Shown here: piece by piece, positions 35,401-46,850 of the stretch
Position numbering within the stretch: the stretch's first letter is position 1
Layout of the letters: each line of letters begins with the position of its first letter
Assembly: GCF_040712315.1 (NCBI RefSeq)
Contig: NC_134015.1
Coordinates: 24,677,614 to 24,741,613, forward strand
Length of the DNA: 64,000 nucleotides
Direction: 5' to 3'
DNA from: Castanea sativa
Lineage: Eukaryota > Streptophyta > Magnoliopsida > Fagales > Fagaceae
Notes under the pieces: generated by a model
Told to the model about the DNA's origin: nothing
Databases searched by the model: none
What the model saw: the letters and a program-made list of their open reading frames with translations, nothing else
Position numbers and translations under genes: made by a program

Positions 35401-35775
35401 CTTCGCTTTTTGCGGCAAGGTACCTGCACGTACGTGTCTCTTAAACCTTAATCCCTTCAAATCCCTCCTCAACCCATTGCTTTGCTCATAATTATTAATA
35501 AAACAAAAAGCGAATAATAAAAATACATACCCGCCGAGTCCCATGGAGATAGCGCCGGCCGCGACTTCGGCTATGCCGGCGGTGAGGACGATGGAGGAAG
35601 TGGCATTGGCGCCCGACAAGCCAGCGGCGAGGGCGAAGGGCACGGTGAGGCCATCCGATACCCCGATGATGATGTCGCGGACGATCTCGCCGGCGGTGAA
35701 GTGCTTCTCTTTGTGTTGGTTGAGGAGTGTTTGCTTCTCGGGTTCTAGGTTTGTTGGTTCTACGATGGCAGCCAT
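30697..35775 (-). CDS. VIT1: Vacuolar iron transporter 1-like (VIT/CCC1 family)
   Basis: Four exons on -: 35775-35531, 35423-35338, 35142-35028 and 30994-30697; 744 nt, 247 residues. All introns are GT-AG, and codons split at Gly82, Glu111 and Lys149. The protein moves Fe2+ (and related metals) from cytosol into the vacuole by proton antiport. Seen: GEIVRDIIIGVSDGLTVPFA (TM1, with Asp34 and Asp41), GAISMGLGGYLAAKSE with Met78, then the cytoplasmic metal-binding helices rich in Glu (KREQQEIID, EAAEVAEIL) and the DFMMKFELGLE segment with Met-Met-Glu, followed by three TM helices. These correspond to transport and metal-binding residues known from plant VIT1. Length equals Arabidopsis VIT1 (about 250). 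Intron 3 is unusually long (4033 bp). Confidence 0.95.
32143..32300. mobile_element. MITE in VIT intron 3
   Basis: TCCATGAGTAATTATAGAAT and TTTTTGGAGTACTATAAATG on the left pair with TTTATGGTACTCCCAGAGTA on the right. The centre has TTAAATTCATGGTA as in the element at 1985-2138, so both belong to one family. Confidence 0.5.
32383..32434. repeat. (TA)n microsatellite in VIT intron 3
   Basis: About 25 TA units. Confidence 0.95.
32605..33000. mobile_element. MITE-like element in VIT intron 3
   Basis: The left side is purine-rich (GGTTAGGGTGATTTGTGGGG, AGGTGGGAGAGGAAGGGGGA). The right side is its pyrimidine-rich counterpart (TTTTTCACCCTAACCAAACA, then CCCCACTTCTCCATTTCTCA). This strand asymmetry and the inverted GGTTAGGGTGA / TCACCCTAACC ends suggest a non-autonomous DNA element. 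Confidence 0.45.
34196..34370. mobile_element. MITE with TGTGCCCT/AGGGCACA motifs in VIT intron 3
   Basis: AGGGTCCAGTTAATATGTGC and the reverse complement of the right end (TTGGATTTTACTAATGTGTG) are imperfect inverted repeats. TGTGCCCTGAAGGCACA is itself a short palindrome. A related patch with TTAGGACACACATTA is at about 52516-52625. Confidence 0.5.
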
Positions 35776-35848
35776 TTCAGGATGTGAATTGTTGTTGTTA
35801 AGTAAAGTGGCTGTGAGAGAGTATTAAGAGTAACGTACGTGTGAGAAA

Positions 35849-35861
35849 GAATATATATAGG
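35849..35861 (-). promoter_or_regulatory. Candidate TATA box of VIT1
   Basis: On - the sequence CCTATATATATTC lies about 75-85 bp upstream of the ATG at 35775, giving a short 5' leader. No iron-response element was identified by eye. Confidence 0.5.
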
Positions 35862-35899
35862 TATAGTGGGGGAGCGTTTTATTAGTGATGTGTCTTTTT

Positions 35900-38086
35900 G
35901 TGCATAAATAATATAAGGGATGTTTGGTGCTTCTTTTGGGTAGTCTGACATGAGCAAAAGATTCCACGTCACGAGTAGTGCTGGTGCGTGAAACTGTAGG
36001 TGTATTTCTTTGGAAATTGGAAGAGAAATTCTATTTAGGACACATGAAAAGTTTACGAAAAAATTTCATATGTACGGTGGCGCATAAGACATGTCTCACT
36101 GACACACGGCTATACCTGTGGGGTTGTATGTCAGTTAGGCACATGTCTCACGCATCGGGTACGTTAGATAATGTTTTAAAATTGTATAATTTTTGTCACA
36201 ATTTTTCATGGAGAGAGTTAATAAATTGAAGTGTAGTTGTGGTATCAGCCAAAAAAAAAAAAAAAGTGAAGTTGTGGGTCTATGTGAAAAAATATTTCTG
36301 CCACTCACAACTTAGCAAGTTATGACATAAGTTGTGCTATATAATCATAGTATTAGTGTATTACCCTTGTCGGATACACATCTTTATTTGGCAATTGGCT
36401 TATTTGTTGTTTTTTAAAGTTCAAATAGTGTGTAAAACACATATGAACGTTTAGATCTCCAATTTCAAAATTACTAACACAAGCTTATACACAAACAAAA
36501 TATGTGCAGAATGATGAATATAAGCTAAACCCAAATTGGTAACACACTCTAAACCATAATTAATTACAAACATAGCAGCAATTAAAAGGTAAAGAGTAAG
36601 GGAAGAGAGATGTAAACACAAAAATAACACAGTGATGTATAATTGAAGAGGAAACCAAAGTATTCGGCGAAAAACCTCTCCGCCGCCCTTTAAGCGGTCA
36701 ATAATCCACTAGAGAATAAAGTTGGGATACATGAATAACAAAAGACCCTTCAAGTCTAATCTACCTAATGCACCCCCTCCAATCTTCTTGCTCCAACAGG
36801 GTTGCGCCGAGCCTTATCTTCTCTAACTTACCGGATCTCGCAATAAGTTCATTGCATCAACCAAATGAATTGGTTCCTTCTGAACTGCTTCCCAAACACC
36901 TCCTCACTGATATGAGTATGGTTAGATAAGGATTTGGCTAAACTCAAGGATATGTCAATAGAGAGGGTGAGAGTATATGAATTTGGAGAATCAAAAGATG
37001 AAGATCATGGATGAGTCAATCCTGTTTTTCTCTAGGATTTCTCCCTCAAAATTCTCTTTGGAAGCTCTTTACAATTCGTGGGTATAAGGGTAGTTACAGT
37101 AGAGTGTATGAGAAATGTGAAATGTCAAGTTTATCCAAACAAGGCATTCTGGTGACTCAACCTCGCAACTGGAACGAGTCGTGAGCTAACTGCCTGGCCA
37201 AATTGAAAGTTTTGTCCTGTAGTGCTCTAGCTGTCATGACCCTTCAGCTCTCCTGCATGCTTCACACGTGTGCCACCTTTGGCAACTCACTAGTCGCGAG
37301 GCTCTTCTTAAGTGCACACATTTGAGGTTTCTTCACACTCTCTCATACACTACCTTTACACAATTCCCACCTAAATATAGGGTATCTAATTGGTAAAATA
37401 TAAACAAATTTGGTACGAAATAAAATCAACACATGATTAAATAGATTCAACTTTACAGTTTTCATCATTATCTACATTCCTTAAAAGAACAATGTTATAG
37501 TTATTTCGTTTTTCTTTCATATACACGTCAACACGGCAAGTGGTCAAGCTTTCGCCAACGTAACTTTGGTTTTAGGATCAAGTCTTTCCTACCAATGAAT
37601 GCATTGGTACCTGTATGGCTGTATCCCTTCGTGGGTGTATAGTGTTACCAGGAAAATATATATATATAGGATCAAGTTACACATTTTTAAAATTGTAAAT
37701 TTGTAAAAGATTTAACGGTTAAAAAAATATCATTAAATGTTATAATATAAATAAAATTTATAATTTTTTTTAATGTTTTGTGTTTAAAATTTGTCTTGCC
37801 TTTGATGCCCTGAATTTCTGGTAGTGTTTTCTTAGTTGATGGAAAAACAAAGAATTGGTCTTTTAATTTTTTTTGTTCTAGGATTAATGGCGTTATTGGT
37901 ATATTTTGAAGTAAGAGTTGGTGAAAGCAACTCACGTGGGAATTGCATTATGACATCCTGAGTTGGATCCTGGCCGCGAGTGAAGAGATTTGCCATAATG
38001 CACATTAATTAGTAATAAATTAATTGCTTCATTTTAATTAATTTATTACTAATTAATATTAGATTTAATTGTGTAAAATTTAATAA
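35900..38086. other. VIT1 upstream region, no gene; LTR-like remnants
   Basis: 36340-37340 contains phrases typical of Copia LTR/leader DNA (GGCGAAAAACCTCTCCGCCG, TCCACTAGAGAATAAAG, GTGTGCCACC), but ends could not be set. At 38020-38057 TTAGTAATAAATTAATT and its inverse form a small palindrome just before the Helitron. No coding frame supported. Confidence 0.45.
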
Positions 38087-38564
38087 TCTATATATATATA
38101 TATATATATATACCGAAACCTCTAAAGTCCCCACAATTTTCCACGTCAGCACAATATTTAAATAAAATTATTATTTTATTTAAATAAAATTATTTTTTTC
38201 CTTTAAAACCCTCACAATTTTCCACGTCAGCACAATATTTAACTAAAATGATAAAATTATCATTTTATTTAAATAAAATTATCATTTTTAGTTTTAAGGA
38301 GTAAAACTCTATCTTTCTAACAAGTCCAACTTAAACTCAAATTCATCATTATCATTAATATCTAAATAAAATTATTATTTTATCTATATATATATATATA
38401 TTAATTTTCCACGTCAACACAATATTTAAATAAAATTATCACTTTATTCAAACAAAATTATTTTTGTTTAGTCTAAACTTAACAAGGAGTAAAACTCTAT
38501 CTTTCTAACAAGTCCAACTTAAACTCAAACTCATCATTATCATTAATATTTAAATAAAATTATC

Positions 38565-38621
<57 letters not shown>

Positions 38622-38660
38622 CGGAAGTATTTGACCTCTCCACAATTTTCCATATCAGCA
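38087..38660. repeat. Repeated Helitron 5'-end modules and (TA)n tracts
   Basis: TTTTCCACGTCA(G/A)CAC occurs at about 38138, 38217 and 38404, with a variant (TTTTCCATATCAGCA) at about 38645. Three of these follow a TA tract (38090-38112, 38384-38400, 38567-38620). The block GGAGTAAAACTCTATCTTTC occurs at 38298 and 38485, 187 bp apart. Confidence 0.8.
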
Positions 38661-39668
38661 TTATTTAAATAAAAAAACAAAAAATCAGTTAAAAAAAATA
38701 CATAACCTACTAAAACACTACTAATCACACGTTTAAACCATTTCTATTTTTGCAACACTGTTACCTATCCTACTAAAACACTACTAATCCTATTAAAAAG
38801 TGAAATCAACATCTAAAAAGTGAAAACAACATCTAAACCCGGCTATCTCTTTCTCACTCAAAAGCTGTAACCAGCTTTAATAACATATCATAATTTTGTA
38901 TTTACCTAATGTGTTGGAGTCAAGTGACTATAATTAAATTAAAAAAATTTCAAAGTACTCACAATATAGAAATAAGAATTCAACTTCGTTTAGATATTAA
39001 AATAAATAGGAAAAGGTCTGAATTGTTAGAAATCTTTGGCAATATTGGTATAGGAATAGGAGTCATGACTTATGCCACACAAGAATCTTCTCCTACTGCA
39101 ATTCGACACAAGTAAAATTGTTAAGCACTCTAGTTGAAAAGTACTAAGGTGTTTAAAATTGGTTTGTTGATTTACTTTTGATATTGAGTTAAAGTTGTAA
39201 CGCCTACAGTTTCTTCTCCCTCGCATATTTGTGTTAATTTCTCACTTTTTTTTTGGCAAGATCTAAAATTGTCTAAACAAATTTCAACAACTATATCCAC
39301 AAATTATTCTTTTGAAGGTAACTCATCTTTCTCTATATTTCTTTGTTATGTAATCACATAGACATATATATGTTTTGTTTTGTTTCAATAATTTTTAGGC
39401 TCAAAATATTCAAATTCTTTAATTTTTTTGGCTTTTTGAAAGTTTTAACATTTGAATTTTTGGGTTTACTTTTGCTATAACTGAATTTGTCAACTATATA
39501 GCCATGGATTAGTCTTTTGACGGTAGCCACATCTTTCTCTTATATTTTTCTGTTGTGTGATCAAATATTTTCATTATGCTTTAATAATTTCAGCTTTGAA
39601 TCTTATACATGATACATTATACATTTATGCAAAATTTTCCCGTGCATTGCACGGGATTAGCGACTAGT
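38087..39668 (+). mobile_element. Non-autonomous Helitron, 1.58 kb
   Basis: Starts TCTATATATATA directly after an A and ends CTAGT directly before a T, the A|T insertion site Helitrons use. Thirteen bases before the last base of the element ends a perfect hairpin, CCCGTGCATTGCACGGG (39639-39655). There are no terminal inverted repeats and no target duplication. It has no Rep/helicase gene. The 5' 550 bp holds repeated modules with CACAATTTTCCACGTCAGCA and TA microsatellites. Confidence 0.8.
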
Positions 39669-40801
39669 TTATTACTAATTAATATGCTTAAATTTCCCTT
39701 TGCACCCAAAAAAATTAATATGCTTAAATAGCTCATTAATTAATATGCTTAAATTCCCCTTTGCACCAATTATCTCACTTGAAGCTAAATAGGGAAAACA
39801 TCTCTATATCACATGAAGCTTTTCTTTTTCTTTTGTTGAGAATCAAATATTACACGAAGCTAAATAAGGAAAACAAATCTATTTAATATGAAGCTAAATA
39901 AGGAAAGTCAAGATATAATTTTCCAACTCATTTTAAAGTAACTACCAAACATAGTAAAATGAAATAGTTCTCTAAAAAATACTTTTTGGAAAATATTTTA
40001 TTTCTAAAAAAAATGTTAAAGTCGAAACATATAGAGCATAAGCGTGTTGTCTTTATTCAATTGCTAATTGTGAATCACAATCATATATTTATTAAAAGAA
40101 AACTAATCTAATCTTATGGGCCCTTATAGTTCAAGATAATTGGCTAAATAATTCAATATGTGTTTTAAGAATTAAGCTCTATGTTAAATGTATCTCATGT
40201 ACTCAAAACTTAACCTAATCTCAACTAACTAACTACACACAAGATATTATAACCATTATTAGTAGATTACAAGAAATATATTTATTCACCTATATGCAAA
40301 TGTAGGGTTCTTAACATTTACCTCCTCTTCATAACATCTTTCCTACGAGGTGGTGGTGTAGTCGTTCTTGCAACTCTAGAGAATTTGTGACTACCATTTA
40401 CTATACAACAATCTATTATATCTATTAAAATTTTGATCCTTACAATTGGAGATAGCCCAAAACGAGAAAGCATAGAATGATGACTGTTTTTTTCCCCCTT
40501 CCATTCCTTTTTTCCTTGCTACTCCATGCATGTATCTTTCTCCTGTTGATTTCTTTTCCTTTTATATTACAATAATAATATCCTTTTCTTATTACAATAA
40601 GAACATCCATTTACTTCCTTTTTTTTTTTCCTTCCTTTTCTTTTTAGAATACAAATAATTTTACAACATTTTTTTATAAAATGTTGATGTAATGAATAAT
40701 TATTAGTAAGTGAAAATGTGATTTTAATACTAAGCCCAAATGAGAACTAGTATGAATTGACTGCATCAAAATTTGTAAATTGTTGTAAAATAGTTTGTGT
40801 A
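39669..40801. other. Gene-free AT-rich stretch
   Basis: Short direct repeats of TTAATATGCTTAAAT (about 39678-39755) and GAAGCTAAATA are seen. No gene. It ends at the 5' LTR of the Tat element. Confidence 0.5.
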
Positions 40802-41385
40802 TGAAGAGGATAAAATTAAGATAGATGGTCAGATTTTACAGAAACAACCATGAATGACTACACCGGGTTGACAGACAAAAAGAGAGGAGGCAACATGATG
40901 GCATGCATAGTAAGTGGACGGATTACCCTTGTTAGACGGACAAGGAGGTAGATGGATACGAAGTGGGCAGTGGCAATGCCACGTGATGCCCACATGGTTT
41001 AATTGATCCTCAAGGAACTTTAAATGGAAATGACTTGTGCTCCACGATTAGCCCTAGTCAACAGAATCTCTATATGGAAAGAAGTCTGTAAAATACGGGC
41101 ACTTATGAGGATCTTCTCTACAAGGAAATATTTCTCTTTGCCAAGAAACCTAGGTTGGTTCCCCACTACTATAAAAACCCAAAACCCTCAGAGACCAAGG
41201 TACACATAATTCACCCCAGCTTTGGCACTCTAGAGTTTTGAAAATTTTCTGACTTAACCTTCAGAGGATATTTGGCCGGTACCACACCGGTACTTTTGGT
41301 AGGGTTTTCTTCTCTTTTTGTTGTGCAAGTCTTATCTAGGGCACGTGAGCACTGTGTGACTAACTGACGATTTTTGGCATCATCA
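40802..41385 (+). repeat. 5' LTR of Tat element
   Basis: 584 bp. TATA box at 41170-41177 (CTATAAAAACC), followed by GACCAAGGTACAC. Ends TTTTTGGCATCATCA. Confidence 0.9.
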
Positions 41386-41387
41386 GT

Positions 41388-41404
41388 TGGCGCCGTCTGT
41401 GAGA
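41388..41404 (+). promoter_or_regulatory. Primer-binding-like site
   Basis: TGGCGCCGTCTGTGAGA starts two bases after the 5' LTR, where reverse transcription is primed by a host tRNA. The tRNA is not assigned. Confidence 0.75.
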
Positions 41405-41446
41405 AAAAGGTAAGCCATATTACTACTTCTTGGACAAAAAAGTTGC

Positions 41447-42882
41447 ATGGTGCTTAATCGCTCAATGGTGACCACCAACAATAACCAAGGAGACGAGCCA
41501 TGTACCACTGCCCTTGAGAGACAGGTTCAAACTCTTGTCGCGGCTGTCGAACGACTTACCAAGCAAAATCATGACTTAGAAGAGCAGTTGTGCCAAAGGG
41601 ACGCCAAGCCCTGGAATCAAGAGGAGAAGCAAGAGGTGATAGCCTTCAACACGCTAACGGTAGACAAAATAGGGAAGGGCCAGAAGGCAACAACGCCGTG
41701 AGTAGACTAACGGCCACAGATATCACCCCACCGAACCTGGTCGTAGATATGCAGATGATGAGGGAACAAATGAACCTGATGATGAACGCCATCAAAGGAC
41801 GGGTATCAAGTGATCTTGACGAGCTAGTGCACCGGACGGATTCACCCTTCACTACACCTATTACTTCGTTCTCTCTCTTGTCGAAGTTTCGTATGCCGCA
41901 AGTGGAAGCCTACAACTGGTCAAGGGATCCTTTGGACCACTTAGAGACGTTCAAGACCCTCATGCACTTGCAGGGCGTAGCGGATGAGATCATGTGCCGG
42001 GCCTTTCCCACTACATTGAGAGGCCCTGTAAGGGTATGGTTTAGCAGGTTGATGCCAAACTCTATCAGCTCATTCAAGGAGTTGAGCGCCTAATTTGCCT
42101 CGCACTTTATCGAGGGACACAAGTACAAGAAGTCAACAGCATGCCTAATGAATATCTAGTAACGAGAGGATGAGACACTAAGATCTTACATAACCCACTT
42201 CAACAAGGAGGCCGTCTCGATTAATGAAGCAAATGACAAGATACTTGTAGCTGTGTTCACCAATGGGCTACAAAAAGGGAAGTTTTTGTTTTCCTTATAC
42301 AAGAATGACCCGAAAACTATGTCAAATGTACTTTACAAGGCTATCAAATACATGAACGCGGAGGACGCATTGCTTGCCTGAGAGGAAAAGCCCAAGAAGT
42401 GAGAAAGACAAGAAGAAACACGATAAGAAAGTGGACGGGAGGCCATAAGGATAGGAGATGAGCGAGAAGATAGACGCTCCAAACCCCCCACTAGAAGATT
42501 CACAAATTTCACCCCACTGAATGTCCCAATCGATCTGGTACTTATGCAGATCAAGAACGAAGAATCCCTAGCATTTCCTGGCAAGCTGAAATGCAACCCC
42601 AATAAGAGGTCCAGAGACAAGTACTGTCGCTTCCATCAAGACCATGGCCACGATACGTCCGAATGCTATGATTTGAAGCAGCAGATAGAAGCCCTGATCA
42701 GACAAGGAAAATTGCAGAAGTTCGTCAACAAAGACAAGACGGACCAACCGCAAGAGCAAGGCCCCCAGAGGGAAAACGAGCGTTCCAAGCCACCTGTAGG
42801 AGACATAAGGATGATTGTAGGGGGCACTACGACTTCCTGTTTTTCCAGGAAGGCGCGTAAGACCTATCTTTGGATGGTTTAG
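41447..42882 (+). pseudogene. gag of Tat element, frameshifted
   Basis: Begins with MVLNRSMVTTNNNQ and a short coiled coil (LERQVQTLVAAVERL). A frameshift near 41640-41700 moves the reading to a second frame with the capsid signature PLDHLETFKTLMHLQG and FPTTLRGPVRVWF (41900-42050). Stops follow at about 42090, 42160 and 42380. The 3' part (from 42544) carries the atypical zinc knuckle YCRFHQDHGHDTSECYDLK typical of Tat gag. Not translatable as one protein. Confidence 0.88.
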
Positions 42883-43540
42883 AACTTATAACTGACAGGT
42901 TTGGTTTCAAAGATAGCATGCATCGATAACCCAGTAATCGGTTTCACAGAGGAGGACGCTCAATGTCTCTATCATCCGCACGATAATGCGCTTGTAGTGA
43001 GCATACAGATTGGTGACTACAACACTCACAGGGTCTTGTGGACAACGATAGCTCCGCCGATATACTCTACTACCCAACCTTTCAACAGATGAGGATTAGG
43101 ATAAAATGGTTGGTTACAATTGACGCACCACTCGTTAGATTCGGAGGAACAAGAGTGTACTCACTCGATGCGATCACCTTATCCGTCACCATCGACGATT
43201 ACCCTCAGCAGATCACCAAGGATGTCACATTCCTGGTAGTAGACTGTTCATCTGCTTACAATGCCATCTTGGGCCACCTTACCCTTAATTCTTGGAAAGC
43301 CATGACCTCCACTTACCACCTGATGATCAAGTTCCCCACTGAGTATGGAGTAGGAGAGGTACGAGAAGACCAAGTAGCAACACGAGAGTGCTACATCACC
43401 ATGCTGGAAATGACAACCATTTGTCGAGGATGTACATAGAAGAAAAACAGACGAGGGCAAAACCAGTGGAAAGGTTGGAAGAAGTACCCCTCGATGATTC
43501 TAAGCCCGAGTGAATGACAAGAATAGGTACTCTTGCTAGC
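42883..43540 (+). pseudogene. Retroviral-type aspartic protease region
   Basis: Frame pieces give VVSIQIGDY, then VDNDSSADILY (from about 43037), QITKDVTFLVVDC and YNAILGHLTLNSWKA. The catalytic segment in Tat relatives is normally VDNGSSADIL, so here the residue after Asn is Asp. The flap/end motif AILGHLTLN is kept. The reading changes frame at about 43035, so it is broken. Confidence 0.8.
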
Positions 43541-43599
43541 CCGCCAGTCCGTTAGGCCCTAATATCATTTCTAAGAAAGAACCAGGACGTCTTCACCTA

Positions 43600-44572
43600 G
43601 AGCCACAAAGACATGCCCGGAATCAATCCTTCAGTCATGGTCCACAAACTGAACATATCGCCTACTTTTTCTCCCATCCGTCAGAAGAAACAACTATTCG
43701 CTCCAAAACGAGACAAGACCATAGTAGAAGAGGTTCGCAAGTTGTAGGAAGCAAGGTTTATACGAGAAGTATACTACTCCGACTGGCTAGCCAACATGGT
43801 GATGGTCAAAAAGGCCAACGGGAAGCAAAGGATGTGTGTAGATATCACGGATCTGAACAAGGCATGCCCCAAAGACAACTACCCGCTTCCCTGGATTGAT
43901 GTCCTAGTGGATTCAACAGCAAGACATTAGCTATTGAGTTTCATGGACGTATTTTCTGGTTACAACCAGATTAAGCTGGACGAAGCTAACCTGGAGAAGA
44001 CTTCTTTCGTCACTAGCCAGGGTTTCTTCCGTTATAAAGTAATGTCATTCGGACTTAAGAACGTAGGTGCCATGTACCAGAGGCTGATGAACAAGATGTT
44101 TGCGCATCAAATTTGGAGGAACATCCAAGTATACGTGCATGAAATGCTGATAAAAAGCGTGTGGGAGGACGACCACCTGGACGACCTCAAGGAGACTTTC
44201 GAAACCCTTCAGCACTATAACATGAAGCTGAATCCGAACAAGTGTGCATTCGAAGTGACGGCAGGAAAATTCCTGGGATTCATGGTATCTCAAAGGGGTA
44301 TTAAGGTCAACCCAGACAAGATACGAGCCATCATGGAGTTAACTCCACTGAAAACCATCAAGGAGGTACAAAGTTCGAACGGTAACGTCGCTGCATTAAA
44401 TAGGTTCGTTTCAAGAGCAATGGATAAGTGCCTACCTTTCTTCCACACATTAAAAATGGCTTTTGAATGGACGACTGAGTGTCAGCGCACATTCAAGGAT
44501 CTAAAGGCATATCTTTCTTCCCCTCCTTTGCTGAGCCCATCTAAACCAGGAGAGGAGTTGTTTATTATTTAG
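43600..44572 (+). pseudogene. Reverse transcriptase of Tat element, catalytic pair lost
   Basis: INPSVMVHKLNISP opens the domain; ANMVMVKKANGKQRMCVDI, LNKACPKDNYPLP, FMDVFSGYNQIKLDE, KTSFVTSQGFFRYKVMSFGL and MNKMF follow in correct order. The catalytic YVDD box reads YVHE (about 44130-44141), so both catalytic aspartates of the box are gone. Downstream, LNPNKCAFEVTAGKFLGFMV and GIKVNPDKIRAI complete the palm/thumb. Stops near 43744 and 43930. The longest clean block is 43934-44572. Confidence 0.92.
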
Positions 44573-45354
44573 CCATCTCCTCAGCCGCTGTCAGCATAGC
44601 CTTAGTCAAGGAAGAAAACGGGGTGCAGACGCCTATATACTTCACGAGCCAAGCGCTCCAAGGCACAGAAGAGAGGTACCCCTCTATGGAGAAGCTTGCC
44701 TTCACGTTAGTAACTGCAGCGCGTAAACTCAAGCCATATTTTTAGGCCTACACTGTTGTTGTCTTGACAGACAAACCCTTGCAAAAAGTGATGAGCAGTC
44801 CGAAGTCTGTTGGACGGATAGCATTATGGGCGGTTGAGCTAAGTGAGTTTGACATAAAGTATTGGCCGCGTACATCCATAAAAGGACAGGCTATTGCCGA
44901 TTTCATTGCAAAGTTCACCCACACAGATGAGTAGGGGGCAAGAGAGAACCCCTAATGGATGGTCCACACGGATAGATCATCCAATAAATAGGCAGGAGGA
45001 GCTAGTGTAGTGCTCCGCAGCCCGGGAGGAGACAAGGTCGAGTGCATGGTCCGACTTGACTTCCCCACAACAAACAATAAGGTCGAGTACGAAGCTCTGA
45101 TAACAAGACTGGATCTTGCACAAGCAACCGAAGCCAAGAATGTGATCACGCATTGCGACTCCCAAGTCGTCACTAGTCAGATTAACAGTGGTTACGAGTG
45201 CAAAGGGGAACGGATGAAGAAGTACCTTAATCAAGTAAAGAATCGGATGAACAACCTCAATGCAAAGTTCATTCATATCCCAAGAAAGGAGAACGAGCGA
45301 GCCGATCGTCTTGCCAAGGCGGCATCAGTAGAGCAAACGCTCTTCCTCGGTTAG
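44573..45354 (+). pseudogene. RNase H domains of Tat pol
   Basis: A degenerate first RNase H (SAAVSIALVKEENGVQTPIYF, SQALQGTEERYPSMEKLA) ends in ELSEFDIKYWPR. A second plant-type RNase H follows: WMVHTD, GASVVLRSPGGDK, TNNKVEYEALITRLDLA, THCDSQVVTSQINS and PRKENERADRLAKAA. The NNxxEYEAL glutamate, CDSQ aspartate and ERADRLAK are present. Dual RNase H is characteristic of the Tat clade. Stops at about 44570, 44743, 44934 and 44990. Confidence 0.85.
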
Positions 45355-45369
45355 GTAATCTTTTTCATT

Positions 45370-46660
45370 CAGGCCTCACCTTTAATAAACACCGTCAGTG
45401 TGCAAGAGATAGGTTCCAAGAACAACTGGATAACACCAATCACCTCTTACCTAGAGGACGTGCTGCCTGACGATAAGGAAGCTGCAAGGAAGTTGAAGGT
45501 CCATGCTGCACAATTTGTACTGATCAAAGATATCTTATACAAGAGAGATTTCTCCCAGCCATACCTGAGGTGCCTTATCCCCGAGGAAGCAGACTATGCC
45601 ATGCGAGAAGTTCACGAAGGAATTTGTGAAAACCATTCCGGATCTCGGTCGTTGTTGCACAAGCTAATTCGCGTAGGATGCTATTAGCCCACTATGCAGA
45701 AGGATGCCCTTGCATACGTCAAAACTTGCAACAAGTGTTAGAGGTTTGACAACATAATCCAACAACCAACAGAGGAACTCACCCCAATGACAGCCCCATG
45801 GCCCTTCGCTTAGTGGGGTTTAGACATCATGGGTCTGTTCCCGACAGCTATTCAGCAGCTTAAATTCCTAGTGGTCGGTATAGATTATTTTATCAAATGG
45901 GTAGAAGCAGAAGCCCTTGCTATCATCACAGAGAAGAATATACGTGGTTTCGTATGGAGAAACATCATTTGTAGGTACGGTACCTAGAGTGCTGGTTTCA
46001 GACAACGGGAAGCAGTTCGATAATGATGCATTCAGGGGCTTCTGCTCACAACTTGGGATCAAGAACCACTACTCGTCACCTGTTCACCTTCAGGCCAACG
46101 GGAAAGTTGAGGTCACAAACCAATCCTTTCTCAAAATCATCAAGATTCAGCTCGAAGAAGCAAAGGGTATCGGGCCGGAAGAATTGCCAAGCATACTATG
46201 GGCGTACAGGACGACGACAAGAATGCCTACAGGAGAGACACCATTTTGACTTGTGTATGGAAATGAGGCGGTCATCCCGGCTGAAGTGAGACTCACAAGC
46301 TACAGAGTGGCGAACCATGACAAGGAAAAGAATGACGACGCATTACGCTTGCAGCTTGATATGGTGGATGAGGTCAAGGCAACGGCTAAACAAAGGTTAG
46401 CACAGTACCAAAACCTTATGGCCAGACACTACAACTCCCAGGTGAATCACAAGGACTTCCAAGTTGGGGAACTCGTCTTAAGGAAAGTAACAAGCGCTAC
46501 AAAAGAACCTCTCAGGGGAAGTTAGGACCTAATTGGGAAGAATCGTACAGGATCACATCATGGCATAGGAAGGACACCTACCACCTCGAGACATTGGACA
46601 GGCAAAAGTTGCACCATCCATGGAACGCAAAGCACCTAAAGAAGTACTGCCTGTAGACAA
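45370..46660 (+). pseudogene. Integrase of Tat element
   Basis: VLIKDILYKRDFSQPYLRCL and REVHEGICENHSG lead the H2C2 zinc-binding part, which ends CNKC (about 45730). Core: VVGIDYFIKWVEAEAL, RVLVSDNGKQFDNDAF (second catalytic Asp at about 46000) and VHLQANGKVEVTNQSFLKII, with the catalytic Glu kept. C-terminal part: GNEAVIPAEVRLTSYRVAN and VGELVLRKV, ending near NAKHLKKYCL (46650). Stops at about 45687, 45738 and 46248 and a shift near 45960-45975 break the frame. Confidence 0.9.
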
Positions 46661-46850
46661 AGATCACAAGCAACGACACTTCTCATTTTCCAGTTTATTT
46701 CTTTTTTAGCTTTTACTATCTACAGTACTTTTTGTGGCCCAAAGTGTAATTTTCTTATTTTCAAAAGGAAAATTTCTACTTGCATATTTATCACAATAAG
46801 AGGAGTTATTTAGAACACGATGTATATGTGTCTACAGAGTTATATTCATC

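Noticed and set aside
35386..35530. Extension of VIT exon 1 past GLGGY into VFLLFAFCF
   Set aside because: This reads through the donor site into intron 1; the spliced product restores the conserved YLAAKSE sequence.
35543..35827. 94-codon + strand frame over VIT exon 1
   Set aside because: Shadow frame in GC-rich coding sequence of the opposite strand.
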